The notes: a model not told the origin generated them from the letters alone. A DNA stretch of 64,000 nt from Limnephilus marmoratus (GCA_917880885.1 OU862909.1:31680405-31744404), one strand, 5' to 3'. Positions 12,250 to 23,439 are shown, counted from the first letter of the stretch. Translations and numbers: made by a program.

Positions 12250-13890
12250 TGGAGATTCAATATTAAGTAATAAATAGTACGAGGACATGATTTATCGTGA
12301 GTAGAGTATCAATTTTCATTTTATAAGCTCCTATATACTTTTTGATATTGTTTCTAAATAAGGACCAACGAGTACATATACACGAGCTTTGTCTTAACAG
12401 CCTTACTAATTCTTCACAACCGTTAGACGGTATTTTTGTCAAGAAATTATACGGTAAGTGCGAGTAAATTGAATGTTCATGTTGTGAAAATTGGGGATAT
12501 ACCTTTTCAATTTTATTTTTATGGGCTTTATCAGAGTATTTCTTAAAAGTGATGCTTTTTGATCACATAATGTCTAATATATGTGTTGGTAAACATTTAA
12601 AATAAATGAATGTGAACGAATGAAAATGAAACAATCCGTTCGAAATGTCTATTTCTGACAAATCGTTTATTTTTAGGTTATTTTTGGGAATTAAAAGAAA
12701 ATTTTATTAAATTTTTTAAACGAGAAAAAAGTGAAGTGACAGATATCTTCCAAATGCATTAAATAAATGGACCGTACTTTTTGAAATTTGTATATATTTT
12801 TTTTAATTTCTCTATATTTTTATTAACAATATTTGTGGTTAGCGTTTTTTTTGTATGAAGGTTAAAATATTGCGATTTTTACTCTAAAATCTATTTAAAA
12901 TACAAAAATCTAAAAGATTATTTTATCTGGCATCTATAATGGTATTTGTTTTCACGAAATTTTCAAAAATCAGAAATTTACAAGACATTTAAATGTGTCG
13001 GAAAAAATCCAAGAATCGTTCAAAAATATTAATAAAACCAGTATATACTCGTACAACTTCCTTTGGCTGTACGAGCAATGAATATATCTTTCCATGAAAT
13101 TTTTTTGTCATTTTTTAATTTGTAATGTTTATTGTTAGAATATAATTTTCAGGACGTTTTTTAGTAACGCTGAAAATGTTTAATTGGAAATTTGTTAAAA
13201 AGGTTTATTAGTCGACTTTTTAGTCATCACATAAAAAGGGATCGAAGATAGAATCATCTACCGGTGGCGCATGCATGCACAGTGATTTCAGTTTTCAGAC
13301 AAAAAATCAATAAATAAAATGTGGGTGTATATATCACATTTTTTAATTATTATTAAACCAGAGCAGATCAGTTAAAATCACGGGATAAAATAATTCCAAT
13401 TTAAAAAAAAAAAACAAATAAAATAATTTCTTCATAAAATATTATACGATGGGTGGGTTTCTACTTTATAAGTCTGAATTATTCTTCACACAATGAGTTT
13501 CAATTTTGAAAATTACATTTAAATTCAAAAGCCAAATTGAGTTCATTGAACGTGTGAACCTTAAATAATTTAATAGCGCACTACACAGACATCCGAAATT
13601 AGAGGGTTTGATGATAAACACAGGTGCCTAGAATTTGTGGAACTTGCACTGACGATAAATCGACTATAAATACTATCCATTATTGATACCTCTGAAATTC
13701 CGAAAAATGTGAAAAAACGGCCAATATTTTTTTTTCTTCCATTTCTGAAAGACGGCAATATTTTTCTTCTCTCTTTTATCAAATGTACCAAAGCGCATTC
13801 GAGCATAATCCTTAGTAGGTATAGGTACCTAAATGCCTAATAATCCCGCAGTATTACAAGAGTCCCCAACTACCGACAACAGTCACACTT
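12250..13890. other. AT-rich DNA, nothing recognised
   Basis: Long A/T runs and no repeat family shared with the window. Short frames are biased to Lys, Asn, Ile and Phe as expected by chance. Confidence 0.55.
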
Positions 13891-13892
13891 AA

Positions 13893-14090
13893 CAGCGCCA
13901 GTACCCGCCGGCTGCCAAATGGCGCTGCCCCTCTCTCCCCACAATCCACACAATTATGTAAATTGATATTAGTTTTTAAATATGATTCCGGGTGATTACT
14001 CGCGGCGCAGTCGGGGGGGACCGGGGCAGCCGCCGCACGCGGGCAAAGCGCTGCGCCTGGTTAGGCGACTGATTTATTTACAGCTATATC
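13893..14090. other. GC-rich island 1
   Basis: About 200 bp of much higher GC than its surroundings (GGCAGCCGCCGCACGCGGGC) with no open gene. The sharply bounded, non-repetitive composition suggests selectively maintained DNA such as an enhancer or CpG element. No repeat family in this window matches it. Confidence 0.4.
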
Positions 14091-14489
14091 CTATTCAATC
14101 CCTTCGCCACTTAGCGTTTAACACCTTTATCATTGTAGTTTAAAAAGATTCTTAAAAACATTACAATATTTTAAACTTCAATTTTAAAAGTATTACAGAA
14201 GCTTTACTCTCCACATTTTGGTTTTGTCATAATTTTTTTAGAGAATTTGTTTCTTTATTGAACAGTTTAAATTTTGAATCCAAAGATATGTCTAACTATT
14301 TTCTTTATTAAAAAAATATTAAGAAGCTCTATAGGTCATTAAGTAAATAACATTGCAAGCTGAAAAAGTGGCGTTGATCTAAAATTTCACACAAGAAGAA
14401 GAAAAGATTAATTTTTGAAGGCCAGAGTCCACAGTTTTAGAGCTTATGTTGGTTTACATCTGTTTATCAGATTCTTAATTTTACAATAA

Positions 14490-14710
14490 TTGAATACATT
14501 ACTTCAAACACAGCAAACTTATTTTGTGGCACCATTTTAATTCTAAATTAATAAAATACTTAGAATCAATGTTTCATTTATGAAAATTTAATCAGAATAG
14601 TTTTATGTAAACCACGATGAAGGAAAAAATGCTTACGAAACATGTTGGTTTTTGAAACCATAAACGTGGTTAAAACTAAGTATTTTATTAATTTTGAATG
14701 AATACATTTG
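14490..14710 (+). mobile_element. Penelope-like terminal repeat, related to the 47.4 kb relic
   Basis: Shares TATTTTGTGG(C/T)A(C/A)CATTTTAA, ACGAAACATGTTGGTTTTT and the inverted TTAATAAAATACTTAG / CTAAGTATTTTATTAA ends with the element at 47370. ACCACGATGAAGG then GAAACATG is a decayed version of the ribozyme-like boxes. Confidence 0.5.
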
Positions 14711-14719
14711 TTTTTAAAA

Positions 14720-16360
14720 AAACGCCAACGAGATTTATAAATTTTATGAAATAATTGAAAAATGTATTCTTTTCACATTAATTACAAAACAAATGATTTC
14801 GCGTGTAGTAAGAGAAAGAATTTTCTGTATTTTCAACACTCATATGTATTGTTTGACGCAACTCGTATGTGGAAGAAAAAGATTTAATAATAAATTGTAT
14901 TTTCTATTTCGTTCTTGAGATAGAAAGGAACGGACGGAAAAGAGTTAAAGCTTTTAGAATTCCTTCCTTGCAAATCCCTCGTCTTCATATCATCTCCCAT
15001 TCACCTACTCGGCACTCCAAATATTTCCCAATATCTCAGCATCACTAGCGGTATGCGAATCAAAGGTGCTCAAATGGGGTCGTAGCATATGAGCCATTCT
15101 CATATTTAGACCTTTTCCGCAAAGCTTTATTCTTTTTCCATAAACTAAGATTATATTCAGAATCTTTTCACGATTTTAGTTGATTTAAATTATGTAATTT
15201 ATGGATTTTGCTCGTAATTCAGCGGGCATGTGAAAGGTTAAACATTTTACGTTTATGCTTGCAAAAAGAAACTGATTTAAACGAATTCATTGCTTGACCA
15301 TCGTCACAAAATATGTAATAACGTCTACGAAGAGTTCGAATAAACCTTTCCTTCTTCGGGGTGAAAGTGAATACAGTTATTATGTATAATTATAAGTAGG
15401 TAAAACTTAACTTAGAATAGCGACCTGTTAAATTGTTCTCTTTTTTTAGTACAACATAATTTGATAATGGGAGGCCTCACTGGGAGGCCTATCCGTGCTG
15501 AGGGTTCCTGTTTTAATTACATAACATTATTTAAATATTTAAACTAAGTTTTAAATTTTTGTTTTTTAAACTAAGCGAGTAATTTAGTTGTTGGTTATAT
15601 ATATTTAAATTCCAATTTTGTTGGAATTAATAAAAGAAAAATCTCTCTCTCGGGCAAAACTTTAAGAATCTCTCCGCTGTCTTGGCGGAGACATACGGAA
15701 GCCGGCTGATGGGGTTGGAAAAGCAATAATCCCAGTGACGAGGGGAATTGTCTGCATTCCTGGGACATCTCCCGAGATCCCGCAATCCTACCGCTGTCCA
15801 CACTCACCCCGACCTACTCATAACTCACTTGCGATATTCTACAACCCTCCTCGGTGCCATCTCACCCCGCTCGTCTTGAACTTGCTACAATCTTGAATAT
15901 TACTATGTAACAAGATACCGGGACGGTAATCATTTATATTAATTAATAAACTCGTTGTATGTAATAAACTCGCATACATATTCACACATATTATACACTT
16001 AGATTCACAGTAAACCTTTTTGAAAATAAACCTCGTCATTGTGCATAACGGAAAACACAATCGCAATGACAATTCGTTCTCGGAATATCCTTCAAGACCA
16101 TCAAAAACCTAGTTTTTAAAAATACGCATGTCGCATGTGTTTCGATTTTTTTCTTCTAATTGCATTATGTTAATTAAGTTCGTTGCTTATAAATTTATTT
16201 TAACATCACCAGAGCAATATAAATTTTAAAATTATAAATCTACACCCCACAATATATAATTTAAAAACATATTTATCATCAATTTTTGATCATTAAAACG
16301 TACAAAATTTTACATCTTCGGGTTTTCCACTTTATTATATGTATGCGATAGTTTGCCTCA
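14720..16360. other. No gene recognised
   Basis: AT-rich with a GC-richer patch at 15640-15860 (CTCTCCGCTGTCTTGGCGGA is a hairpin). The frames crossing it lack motifs. Confidence 0.5.
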
Positions 16361-16364
16361 GGGT

Positions 16365-16834
16365 GTTTTTTTTACATTTGCTCCACACAGAAGGCCCTGA
16401 GGAAAATTATTTCCTTCAGGGCTCATGTCTTCTTAGATAGGGGATGCTGTGTGAAGGGTTTGTTTTAAGGAAAGGACGAAGAGGAAGTTCTGGGAAGGAA
16501 ATAGGTATGAGGAGTTGGTAGGAATCTGAGGTCAGTGTGTCCAGGAGTGACGGATGTATGAATCTATCCCTTTAACTGCGGTGCAAGGCGATGGGTCGAG
16601 GGATTCTCGCTGGACAGGTCAAAAGACCTTCTCAACCAGTCTCTCTCGATCCGGCCCGCCAAGCAGCAGGTAGGCAGACACATCGGCCGCCAAAACCTTG
16701 ACAAACCCCACTTTATTAAACCGGGCACCCTAAGTTACCAAACATAGCGAACCGCTTGGGGTGACCCATGGCAGAGGTGTTGGTTATCCAATAAATGGTT
16801 CCCGGGCGGCGGTACCCATACCCGCCTCCCAAAA
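16365..16834 (-). mobile_element. Family A retroposon, full-length
   Basis: Reverse-complement copy with a T run at 16365 (the element's A tail) and a GGCGGCGGTACCC/GCCTCCCAAAA head at the right end. It retains all family landmarks. Confidence 0.8.
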
Positions 16835-16949
16835 TGCGAATGTCTTTACTGTCCCCGAGGTAGGTAGATGAACTTCAACAGTAGCTACCGACAAATCTCA
16901 AATACAATCTTCCTTTTGAATAAAAGATTTCGGTAGCTTTTACTTCATT

Positions 16950-17323
16950 TGAATCGCAATCCGAAGGTCGTGGGATCGAATCCCGGCGCGGGCAAATATA
17001 ATTTTTTTTAATAATTTATGTTATTTCATAATTAATTCATTTAAAATAATGTATAGTATATTTACGGCACGTTCCAAGTGGAAGATACTATCAGTATCGC
17101 CCTGGTGTAAGACCACAATTCAGAATTAAAACGTCGCTTGAAATGGTGTTGTTTGGTGACCAGATCTGAATAGCCAGCTTCCACCTTCCTCTCCCCATCT
17201 CCTTCCCCTCCCCATCTCCTTACCTTCAGCCTCACAACATACTCCAATTGAGGACGCCATAGTCTCACTGGCTCCAGGCGGGAGCAGCTGAGACTCTTGT
17301 GAGGTATTACTATAAAAAAATAC
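16950..17323 (+). mobile_element. tRNA-derived SINE (long family), near complete
   Basis: Matches the 46637 copy from the second half of the tRNA head (B box GGGATCGAATCCC) through the CCTGGTGTAAGACC core to an A-rich end. The first part of the head is lost or diverged. Confidence 0.8.
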
Positions 17324-17820
17324 AAATACCAACATATTTAGAATAACCTAGCTACTTCGTGGCAATATTTAACCATCTCACTCGTAAATTTAAGTGTGAC
17401 AGTTCATAACATATTGTAACAGTTCATAACATAAGATTCGTTTAAGATTATAAATACTAATTTTGCTATAATAATACTTATTACCAATTTAATAGAATAA
17501 AATTAGCCAAGATTTCCTAATCACTTGGAGCGTGAATCAAGAGGCGTAATCTTACGGCGAGAAATTGAAAATCTTCCTTCTCTCAGAGGAAGTCGTTCCC
17601 AAAGGGAAGCGCAAATCCAATCCCACAATGTTGCCTGAGAAAATATTTAACCTTTATACGCAATCTAAATTTTGTCAGCCGAGAGACAAGGAAAGACATC
17701 ATCTTGATTTTCCCCAGAGTAAACACGATGGATTATAAACAAATAGGGATGTGTTACATAGATTTTGTAACAGTATTTTATTTGGTTTTGTGTCATGCAA
17801 GAGAAAATAATGTATGTAGA

Positions 17821-18152
17821 TACGATTTTAGATTTTCACGGCCAAAAATTATTTTGTTATTAGTTTTTGGGGTATTATGCCGTGTTACGCTACCTCCTTC
17901 TTTAGCCAACGTTTCGGACAGCGTTGCAGTGTCCATCATCAGGGCAGATGTGTGATAAGTACAAACGATACGATTTTAGATTTTCACGGCCAAAAATTAT
18001 TTTGTTATTAGTTTTTGGGGTATTATGCCGTGTTACGCTACCTCCTTCACACATCTCCCCTGATGATGGACACTGCAAGGCTGTCCGAAACGTTGGCTAA
18101 AGAAGGAGGTAGCGTAACACGACATAATACCCCAAAAACTAATAACAAAATA
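17821..18152. mobile_element. Penelope-like terminal repeats: 148-bp direct copy plus inverted copy with hammerhead-like core
   Basis: Copy A (17821-17968) is followed by copy B (17969-18048), identical to A's first 80 bp. B then switches to copy C (18049-18152), a reverse complement of A. B and C form a hairpin with about 50-bp arms (17999-18048 with 18102-18151, one mismatch). C on the plus strand contains CTGATGA (18060-18066), a helix GGACA/TGTCC (18068-18072 with 18082-18086) and GAAAC (18087-18091). This is the order of a hammerhead ribozyme core; one extra T sits before the helix. Family knowledge: hammerhead motifs occur in the terminal repeats of Penelope-like retroelements. Activity is not shown. 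Confidence 0.7.
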
Positions 18153-18284
18153 ATGTATGTAATTTAAAAAACTTGGGTACTTTGTATAACATCACCAAAA
18201 CACCGCCAATAATAACAAATCAGAGTATGCAATTCACACGCGGTAGAAGTGAAACTTACAGATAACTAAAGTAGACAAGAGTGG

Positions 18285-18462
18285 GAAGGCTACGAAGCAC
18301 CGCACAAAGAGGAGACCGATTATACTCTTTCATTCTCTCACAGGCTAAATCCTATAGACGTACCTATGTGTTTGTCTATTTTTGGTGTCACTATTTTTCG
18401 TTTCATCGAGTTTTAAATCACAACGGTGTTAAAGAAGTTTTCACTTCAATAACCTTTCCTAG
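18285..18462 (+). repeat. Dispersed repeat family B, copy 2
   Basis: Shares the landmarks of the 7061 copy with roughly 15-20% divergence, including GAAGCACCGCACAAAGAGGA at the left end. Confidence 0.7.
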
Positions 18463-18479
18463 TAAATAGCTTTCTATGG

Positions 18480-19560
18480 AAATTGTGGAAACTTTTATGT
18501 GATACTTTTGTTTAAGTTATGTCTACCTACGTTGCTTCAACAATAGATTTGTTTATTTATGTTTAGTAATCTTGTTTCCTGATACAAATTATGTAGGTAA
18601 TCCCCAAAAATTAAAATCAGATCGAAAATGTATTAAAAAATATTATTATTCAATTTATAAAAACCGTTTATTTGTAAACAAGTTCTGCTGTGTAAATATT
18701 ATTACACGTGACAGCTATTTCGCCTTCTCAAGGTATTATCAAAACTGTTATGAAGCTACTTTTAGACGATGCATTTAATCATTGTTCTAGTACTAAAGAC
18801 TTTATGAATTACTTTAAATGTCATTGCCTTGGATTTAAAAAAAAATCGAAGATTCGAGAATCGCATCCATCTTGGGTGCTTTTGACATGTCTTACACTGC
18901 ATCCTTTTACATCAGTTACATTATCTCCGGAGCAAACACACTCTCTGATAACAAAATGGCGGGAACAAGGAAAATGGCTAACAAGTTCACTCAAGCGAGA
19001 AACGAGATAAAATGATTTCAAGAAAAGATTCAGTTGTTTCACGTGATATTTTTTATATATTCAAGATTCTTTTGAGATATAAGCCTACTAAAAATACTGT
19101 TTCTTGATCTAAAACACGCTACTTTTATTATGTTGTTGTAATAATTATAGTTGAAGACTAAATCAGAAAAAATATAACTATAAAGTGATTAAAACTGTCC
19201 AACAGTGTGTCATTTTTAGTACCAACTAGCTATTCAATTTCAAGCTTGCGAAAAACCTGCAGTAACAGTTTTCTCTTAGTTATCCTCTGTTGTCGATTAG
19301 CCATAACCAGTCAACATATTATGGTAGGTGTGAGAGAAGCTTGTCATGAATTGGAACATTGATTACTGACACCCTCCATAATGAGAAGTTTTGTTGTCAA
19401 AGTGGTAACACCACCACCAACACCAAAGCTTATAAAAACGAAGAACGTATAAGGTTGAAAGAGGTGACAAAAAGATTCAAATAAAAATATGGTGAAAGTT
19501 TTCTCGTGAAACGTAATTCAAAAGACATGTAATATCTGTACCTACTTTGTTCTATGGTGG
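18480..19560. other. No gene recognised
   Basis: The 100-codon frame at 18708-19010 shows no domain. 19250-19450 carries CACCACCACCAACACC low-complexity DNA. Confidence 0.5.
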
Positions 19561-19567
19561 AAAACAT

Positions 19568-19712
19568 ACTTGGTTTTGCCCTGGTGAGAAAACGAATATC
19601 AGAATTGAAACTTTGCTAATTTGGTATGTTTAGTGAGTAGTTCAAAATCACCAGGTACATAGGTAATTCCCTAACTACGCCTTATCATAGAAAAGTAAAC
19701 CGCCTGAAAAAA
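19568..19712 (+). mobile_element. SINE body fragment (long family)
   Basis: Carries GCCCTGGTGAGAAAACG, CAGAATTGAAACTTTGCT and a diverged TTTAGTGAGTAGTTCAAAATC, then an A-rich run. It is a 5'-truncated copy of the same SINE. Confidence 0.55.
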
Positions 19713-19854
19713 AAAATACAATATTACAGACCGACGAGCATTGTCTTTTGGCAGTCAATAACGTGATTTTTCTGACAACTAATAAACGATTTAATGATCA
19801 AACATGCTAATTTCTGTTGGTTTATATGTATGACGATAGTTTGAGGACATAAGT

Positions 19855-19869
19855 ATCTACATATGTAAC
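19855..19869 (+). repeat. Left 15-bp flanking direct repeat of the tRNA array
   Basis: The sequence atctacatatgtaac lies immediately left of the array and recurs at 22172-22186. Its last six bases also occur inside the 413-bp unit, so only about nine to ten bases are independent evidence for a target duplication. Confidence 0.6.
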
Positions 19870-19940
19870 AATTATTATAAGCAATAATGATCAGCCTGAA
19901 ACACTCATCCATATTGAAAAATCTTCCGAGAAAAGATACA

Positions 19941-20013
19941 TGACGCCAACGGGACTTGAACCCGTGTCCTCTCGATTGCCGGTCGAATGCTCTGACCACT
20001 GAGCTATGGCGGC
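19941..20013 (-). tRNA. tRNA-Ala(GGC)-like gene, array copy 1
   Basis: A 73-nt cloverleaf with 7-bp acceptor (GCCGCCA with TGGCGTC, one C:T mismatch at pair 2:71), 4-bp D stem (GCTC/GAGC), anticodon stem TTCGA/TCGAG with loop CCGGCAA, 5-nt variable loop and perfect T arm (ACGGG TTCAAGT CCCGT). The anticodon would be GGC (Ala). However, position 33 is C rather than the near-universal U, and pair 3:70 is C-G rather than the alanine identity G:U. The internal A box (TAGCTCAGTGG) and B box (GGTTCAAGTCC) are intact, and a TTTT run lies about nine bases downstream. It is probably transcribable by Pol III, but its role as a working tRNA is doubtful. Confidence 0.65.
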
Positions 20014-20353
20014 TTATCTCTTACCCGCCAAATGATTCAATATATGCTAGTGTTTCATTCAACAATTACTGCTTATTATATTTTTTCCACCTGAAAACAA
20101 CCAACTTTATTTTTGCGAGAGAAACATTGTTAGTGTTAAATCCCTCGCTAGGTGGCGTCGAGACAAATTATGTCTTCATTTATTGGGGAAATACTTAAAC
20201 TTGTCAAATATTAATTATTATTTTTAATTGTAAAACTAACGTTTTTAAGACAAGATTTTTTATGCATGGCACAAAGTGTAACAATTATTATAAGCAATAA
20301 TGATCAGCCTGAAACACTCATCCATATTGAAAAATCTTCCGAGAAAAGATACA

Positions 20354-20426
20354 TGACGCCAACGGGACTTGAACCCGTGTCCTCTCGATTGCCGGTCGAA
20401 TGCTCTGACCACTGAGCTATGGCGGC
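20354..20426 (-). tRNA. tRNA-Ala(GGC)-like gene, array copy 2
   Basis: Same cloverleaf as copy 1, exactly 413 bp away on the same strand. It is the last minus-strand copy before the orientation switch at 20680/20681. Confidence 0.65.
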
Positions 20427-20721
20427 TTATCTCTTACCCGCCAAATGATTCAATATATGCTAGTGTTTCATTCAACAATTACTGCTTATTATATTTTTTC
20501 CACCTGAAAACAACCAACTTTATTTTTGCGAGAGAAACATTGTTAGTGTTAAATCCCTCGCTAGGTGGCGTCGAGACAAATTATGTCTTCATTTATTGGG
20601 GAAATACTTAAACTTGTCAAATATTAATTATTATTTTTAATTGTAAAACTAACGTTTTTAAGACAAGATTTTTTATGCATAACACTAGCATATATTGAAT
20701 CATTTGGCGGGTAAGAGATAA

Positions 20722-20794
20722 GCCGCCATAGCTCAGTGGTCAGAGCATTCGACCGGCAATCGAGAGGACACGGGTTCAAGTCCCGTTGGCGTCA
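20722..20794 (+). tRNA. tRNA-Ala(GGC)-like gene, array copy 3
   Basis: First copy in the inverted block, diverging from copy 2. Same stems, loop CCGGCAA and downstream TTTT. The DNA between copies 2 and 3 is a shared, head-to-head upstream region. Confidence 0.65.
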
Positions 20795-21134
20795 TGTATC
20801 TTTTCTCGGAAGATTTTTCAATATGGATGAGTGTTTCAGGCTGATCATTATTGCTTATAATAATTGTTACACTTTGTGCCATGCATAAAAAATCTTGTCT
20901 TAAAAACGTTAGTTTTACAATTAAAAATAATAATTAATATTTGACAAGTTTAAGTATTTCCCCAATAAATGAAGACATAATTTGTCTCGACGCCACCTAG
21001 CGAGGGATTTAACACTAACAATGTTTCTCTCGCAAAAATAAAGTTGGTTGTTTTCAGGTGGAAAAAATATAATAAGCAGTAATTGTTGAATGAAACACTA
21101 GCATATATTGAATCATTTGGCGGGTAAGAGATAA

Positions 21135-21207
21135 GCCGCCATAGCTCAGTGGTCAGAGCATTCGACCGGCAATCGAGAGGACACGGGTTCAAGTCCCGTT
21201 GGCGTCA
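21135..21207 (+). tRNA. tRNA-Ala(GGC)-like gene, array copy 4
   Basis: 413 bp after copy 3 with the same sequence, including the C:T acceptor mismatch, so the mismatch was present in the seed unit. Confidence 0.65.
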
Positions 21208-21547
21208 TGTATCTTTTCTCGGAAGATTTTTCAATATGGATGAGTGTTTCAGGCTGATCATTATTGCTTATAATAATTGTTACACTTTGTGCCATGCATA
21301 AAAAATCTTGTCTTAAAAACGTTAGTTTTACAATTAAAAATAATAATTAATATTTGACAAGTTTAAGTATTTCCCCAATAAATGAAGACATAATTTGTCT
21401 CGACGCCACCTAGCGAGGGATTTAACACTAACAATGTTTCTCTCGCAAAAATAAAGTTGGTTGTTTTCAGGTGGAAAAAATATAATAAGCAGTAATTGTT
21501 GAATGAAACACTAGCATATATTGAATCATTTGGCGGGTAAGAGATAA

Positions 21548-21620
21548 GCCGCCATAGCTCAGTGGTCAGAGCATTCGACCGGCAATCGAGAGGACACGGG
21601 TTCAAGTCCCGTTGGCGTCA
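21548..21620 (+). tRNA. tRNA-Ala(GGC)-like gene, array copy 5
   Basis: 413 bp after copy 4. The cloverleaf, A and B boxes and terminator run match the other copies. Confidence 0.65.
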
Positions 21621-21960
21621 TGTATCTTTTCTCGGAAGATTTTTCAATATGGATGAGTGTTTCAGGCTGATCATTATTGCTTATAATAATTGTTACACTT
21701 TGTGCCATGCATAAAAAATCTTGTCTTAAAAACGTTAGTTTTACAATTAAAAATAATAATTAATATTTGACAAGTTTAAGTATTTCCCCAATAAATGAAG
21801 ACATAATTTGTCTCGACGCCACCTAGCGAGGGATTTAACACTAACAATGTTTCTCTCGCAAAAATAAAGTTGGTTGTTTTCAGGTGGAAAAAATATAATA
21901 AGCAGTAATTGTTGAATGAAACACTAGCATATATTGAATCATTTGGCGGGTAAGAGATAA

Positions 21961-22033
21961 GCCGCCATAGCTCAGTGGTCAGAGCATTCGACCGGCAATC
22001 GAGAGGACACGGGTTCAAGTCCCGTTGGCGTCA
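21961..22033 (+). tRNA. tRNA-Ala(GGC)-like gene, array copy 6
   Basis: Last copy, 413 bp after copy 5. The unit that contains it stops about 140 bp downstream at the right flanking repeat. Confidence 0.65.
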
Positions 22034-22171
22034 TGTATCTTTTCTCGGAAGATTTTTCAATATGGATGAGTGTTTCAGGCTGATCATTATTGCTTATAAT
22101 AATTGTTACACTTTGTGCCATGCATAAAAAATCTTGTCTTAAAAACGTTAGTTTTACAATTAAAAATAATA

Positions 22172-22186
22172 ATCTACATATGTAAC
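22172..22186 (+). repeat. Right 15-bp flanking direct repeat of the tRNA array
   Basis: An exact match to 19855-19869, placed where the last partial unit stops. It is consistent with a target-site duplication made when the array, or its seed, was inserted. Confidence 0.6.
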
Positions 22187-22230
22187 TATTTAAAAATAAA
22201 TATTCTTTGATGCAACATAGTGTAACCAAG

Positions 22231-22345
22231 TGACATGTGGTGGTATATTGGCGGTATATTGGTGTAGTTTGGTGATGTGATGGTGTGGTAGTGAGGTAAT
22301 GTGACGGTGTGGTGACGTGGTGGTGTGTTCGGAGTGCGTGGTTAT
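22231..22345 (+). repeat. GT-rich low-complexity tract
   Basis: Irregular GTGRTGTG-type repeats, strongly G and T biased on the plus strand. It begins 45 bp after the right flank of the tRNA array. Confidence 0.8.
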
Positions 22346-22479
22346 TGTTTATAGCGGGGTTGAGTGAGGTGCGAGAGGCCCGATAAGTGTTTTCTTATGA
22401 GGGATTGTGATTGTTTTGCACTTCCTCTGGCGGAGACGGTTAGCCACTTAGTGATGTCACCGATTGTTGACTTAGGCCC

Positions 22480-22664
22480 AGTTATTTGTCAGAAGTTGAA
22501 CAATTCATCAAATTTCAAGGTTAAAATTCAATTTTTGTTAACATTTCATCAAGGGCTGATCGTTTCATACTACTTGGACAATAACAGGACATGAAAATGA
22601 CTTTCACAGATCAAGAATATTAACTTTGAAATTTGATGAATTGTTCAAATTCTATGAAACAACC
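22480..22664. mobile_element. Small TIR element (GTTGTTTCA family), longer inverted ends
   Basis: Left GTTGAACAATTCATCAAATT and right AATTTGATGAATTGTTCAAA are inverted copies extending to about 45 bp. The outermost left end is more diverged (GTTATTTGTCAGAA). Confidence 0.65.
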
Positions 22665-23439
22665 CGCTATTAATCACTTAATTCTTCTACCAATCTTACA
22701 TTCGTGTCATCAGCTTATTAAAAAATTAATACATGTTTAAAAGATGATTAAATACATTTTAAATGATCGGAAATATTAAATTCAAATATTATTTATTTTA
22801 TGGCCCACATTTTTTTATCGGAGTTAGATCCCGAAAATCAATTACCTATTCTATTGATAGAACTTTGTTATTGGTAACAACCACTCATCCCCTTGAAATA
22901 ATCAGCTATACTTTATATGTACATGCATGAATGTTGCTTACTTTATATTAGATTTAATTTAATTTTTCATAATTCGCAGTCGAGCGTCGCCCAGTAGCAC
23001 GGCGTACCGCTAAACCATAAATGGAGAATTTCCCTGAACCCACCGTTGCACGAGTGCTCTAAATATGTTAACTATTTTATTTTTTTTGTCCTGTATTCAA
23101 TTTTAAATGATGTAATTTATTTATATTGCACTCACCGCTCTGAACGGCTGAAATAAACAAAAATTCTTATAGTTTTGGGTTAGGTTAGAAATGTTTTTAA
23201 AATTGGAAATCACATTTGAACACCAGTCCATAATTGTATTCCATAAATTTACCAACCCTTTCACTATTTCACGGTTTGTTTCAAAAACCACTGATACATA
23301 TTTAAAAAAAAAATACTTTCAAGAATGTTAATATCTATTATTATGCTATTACTGGATATTAACATTATTGTTAATATCCAGTAATTTTGTTAATATTCAT
23401 TGCTACTGGCATAATACCTAGGTCTCCCTTGCAAAATTT

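Larger units (their letters stand above)
19870..22171. repeat. Head-to-head tandem array of a 413-bp tRNA-containing unit
   Basis: About 5.6 units of 413 bp. Block 1 (19870-20680) holds two units in one orientation. Block 2 (20681-22171) holds 3.6 units in the opposite orientation. The spacing between equivalent points is exactly 413 bp (for example cloverleaves at 20722, 21135, 21548 and 21961). An internal 80-codon open stretch is identical in all five copies where it is complete, so the copies are essentially unmutated and must be recent or homogenised. Each unit carries one 73-nt tRNA cloverleaf plus about 340 bp of AT-rich DNA. The orientation switch happens at 20680/20681, within different parts of the unit, leaving a 213-bp unpaired spacer between inverted arms of about 598 bp. 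Confidence 0.95.

Noticed and set aside
19956..22018. Five identical 80-codon frames
   Set aside because: They start inside the antisense of the tRNA-like gene and run through AT-rich spacer. Their repetition merely reflects the array, with no domain or codon bias.
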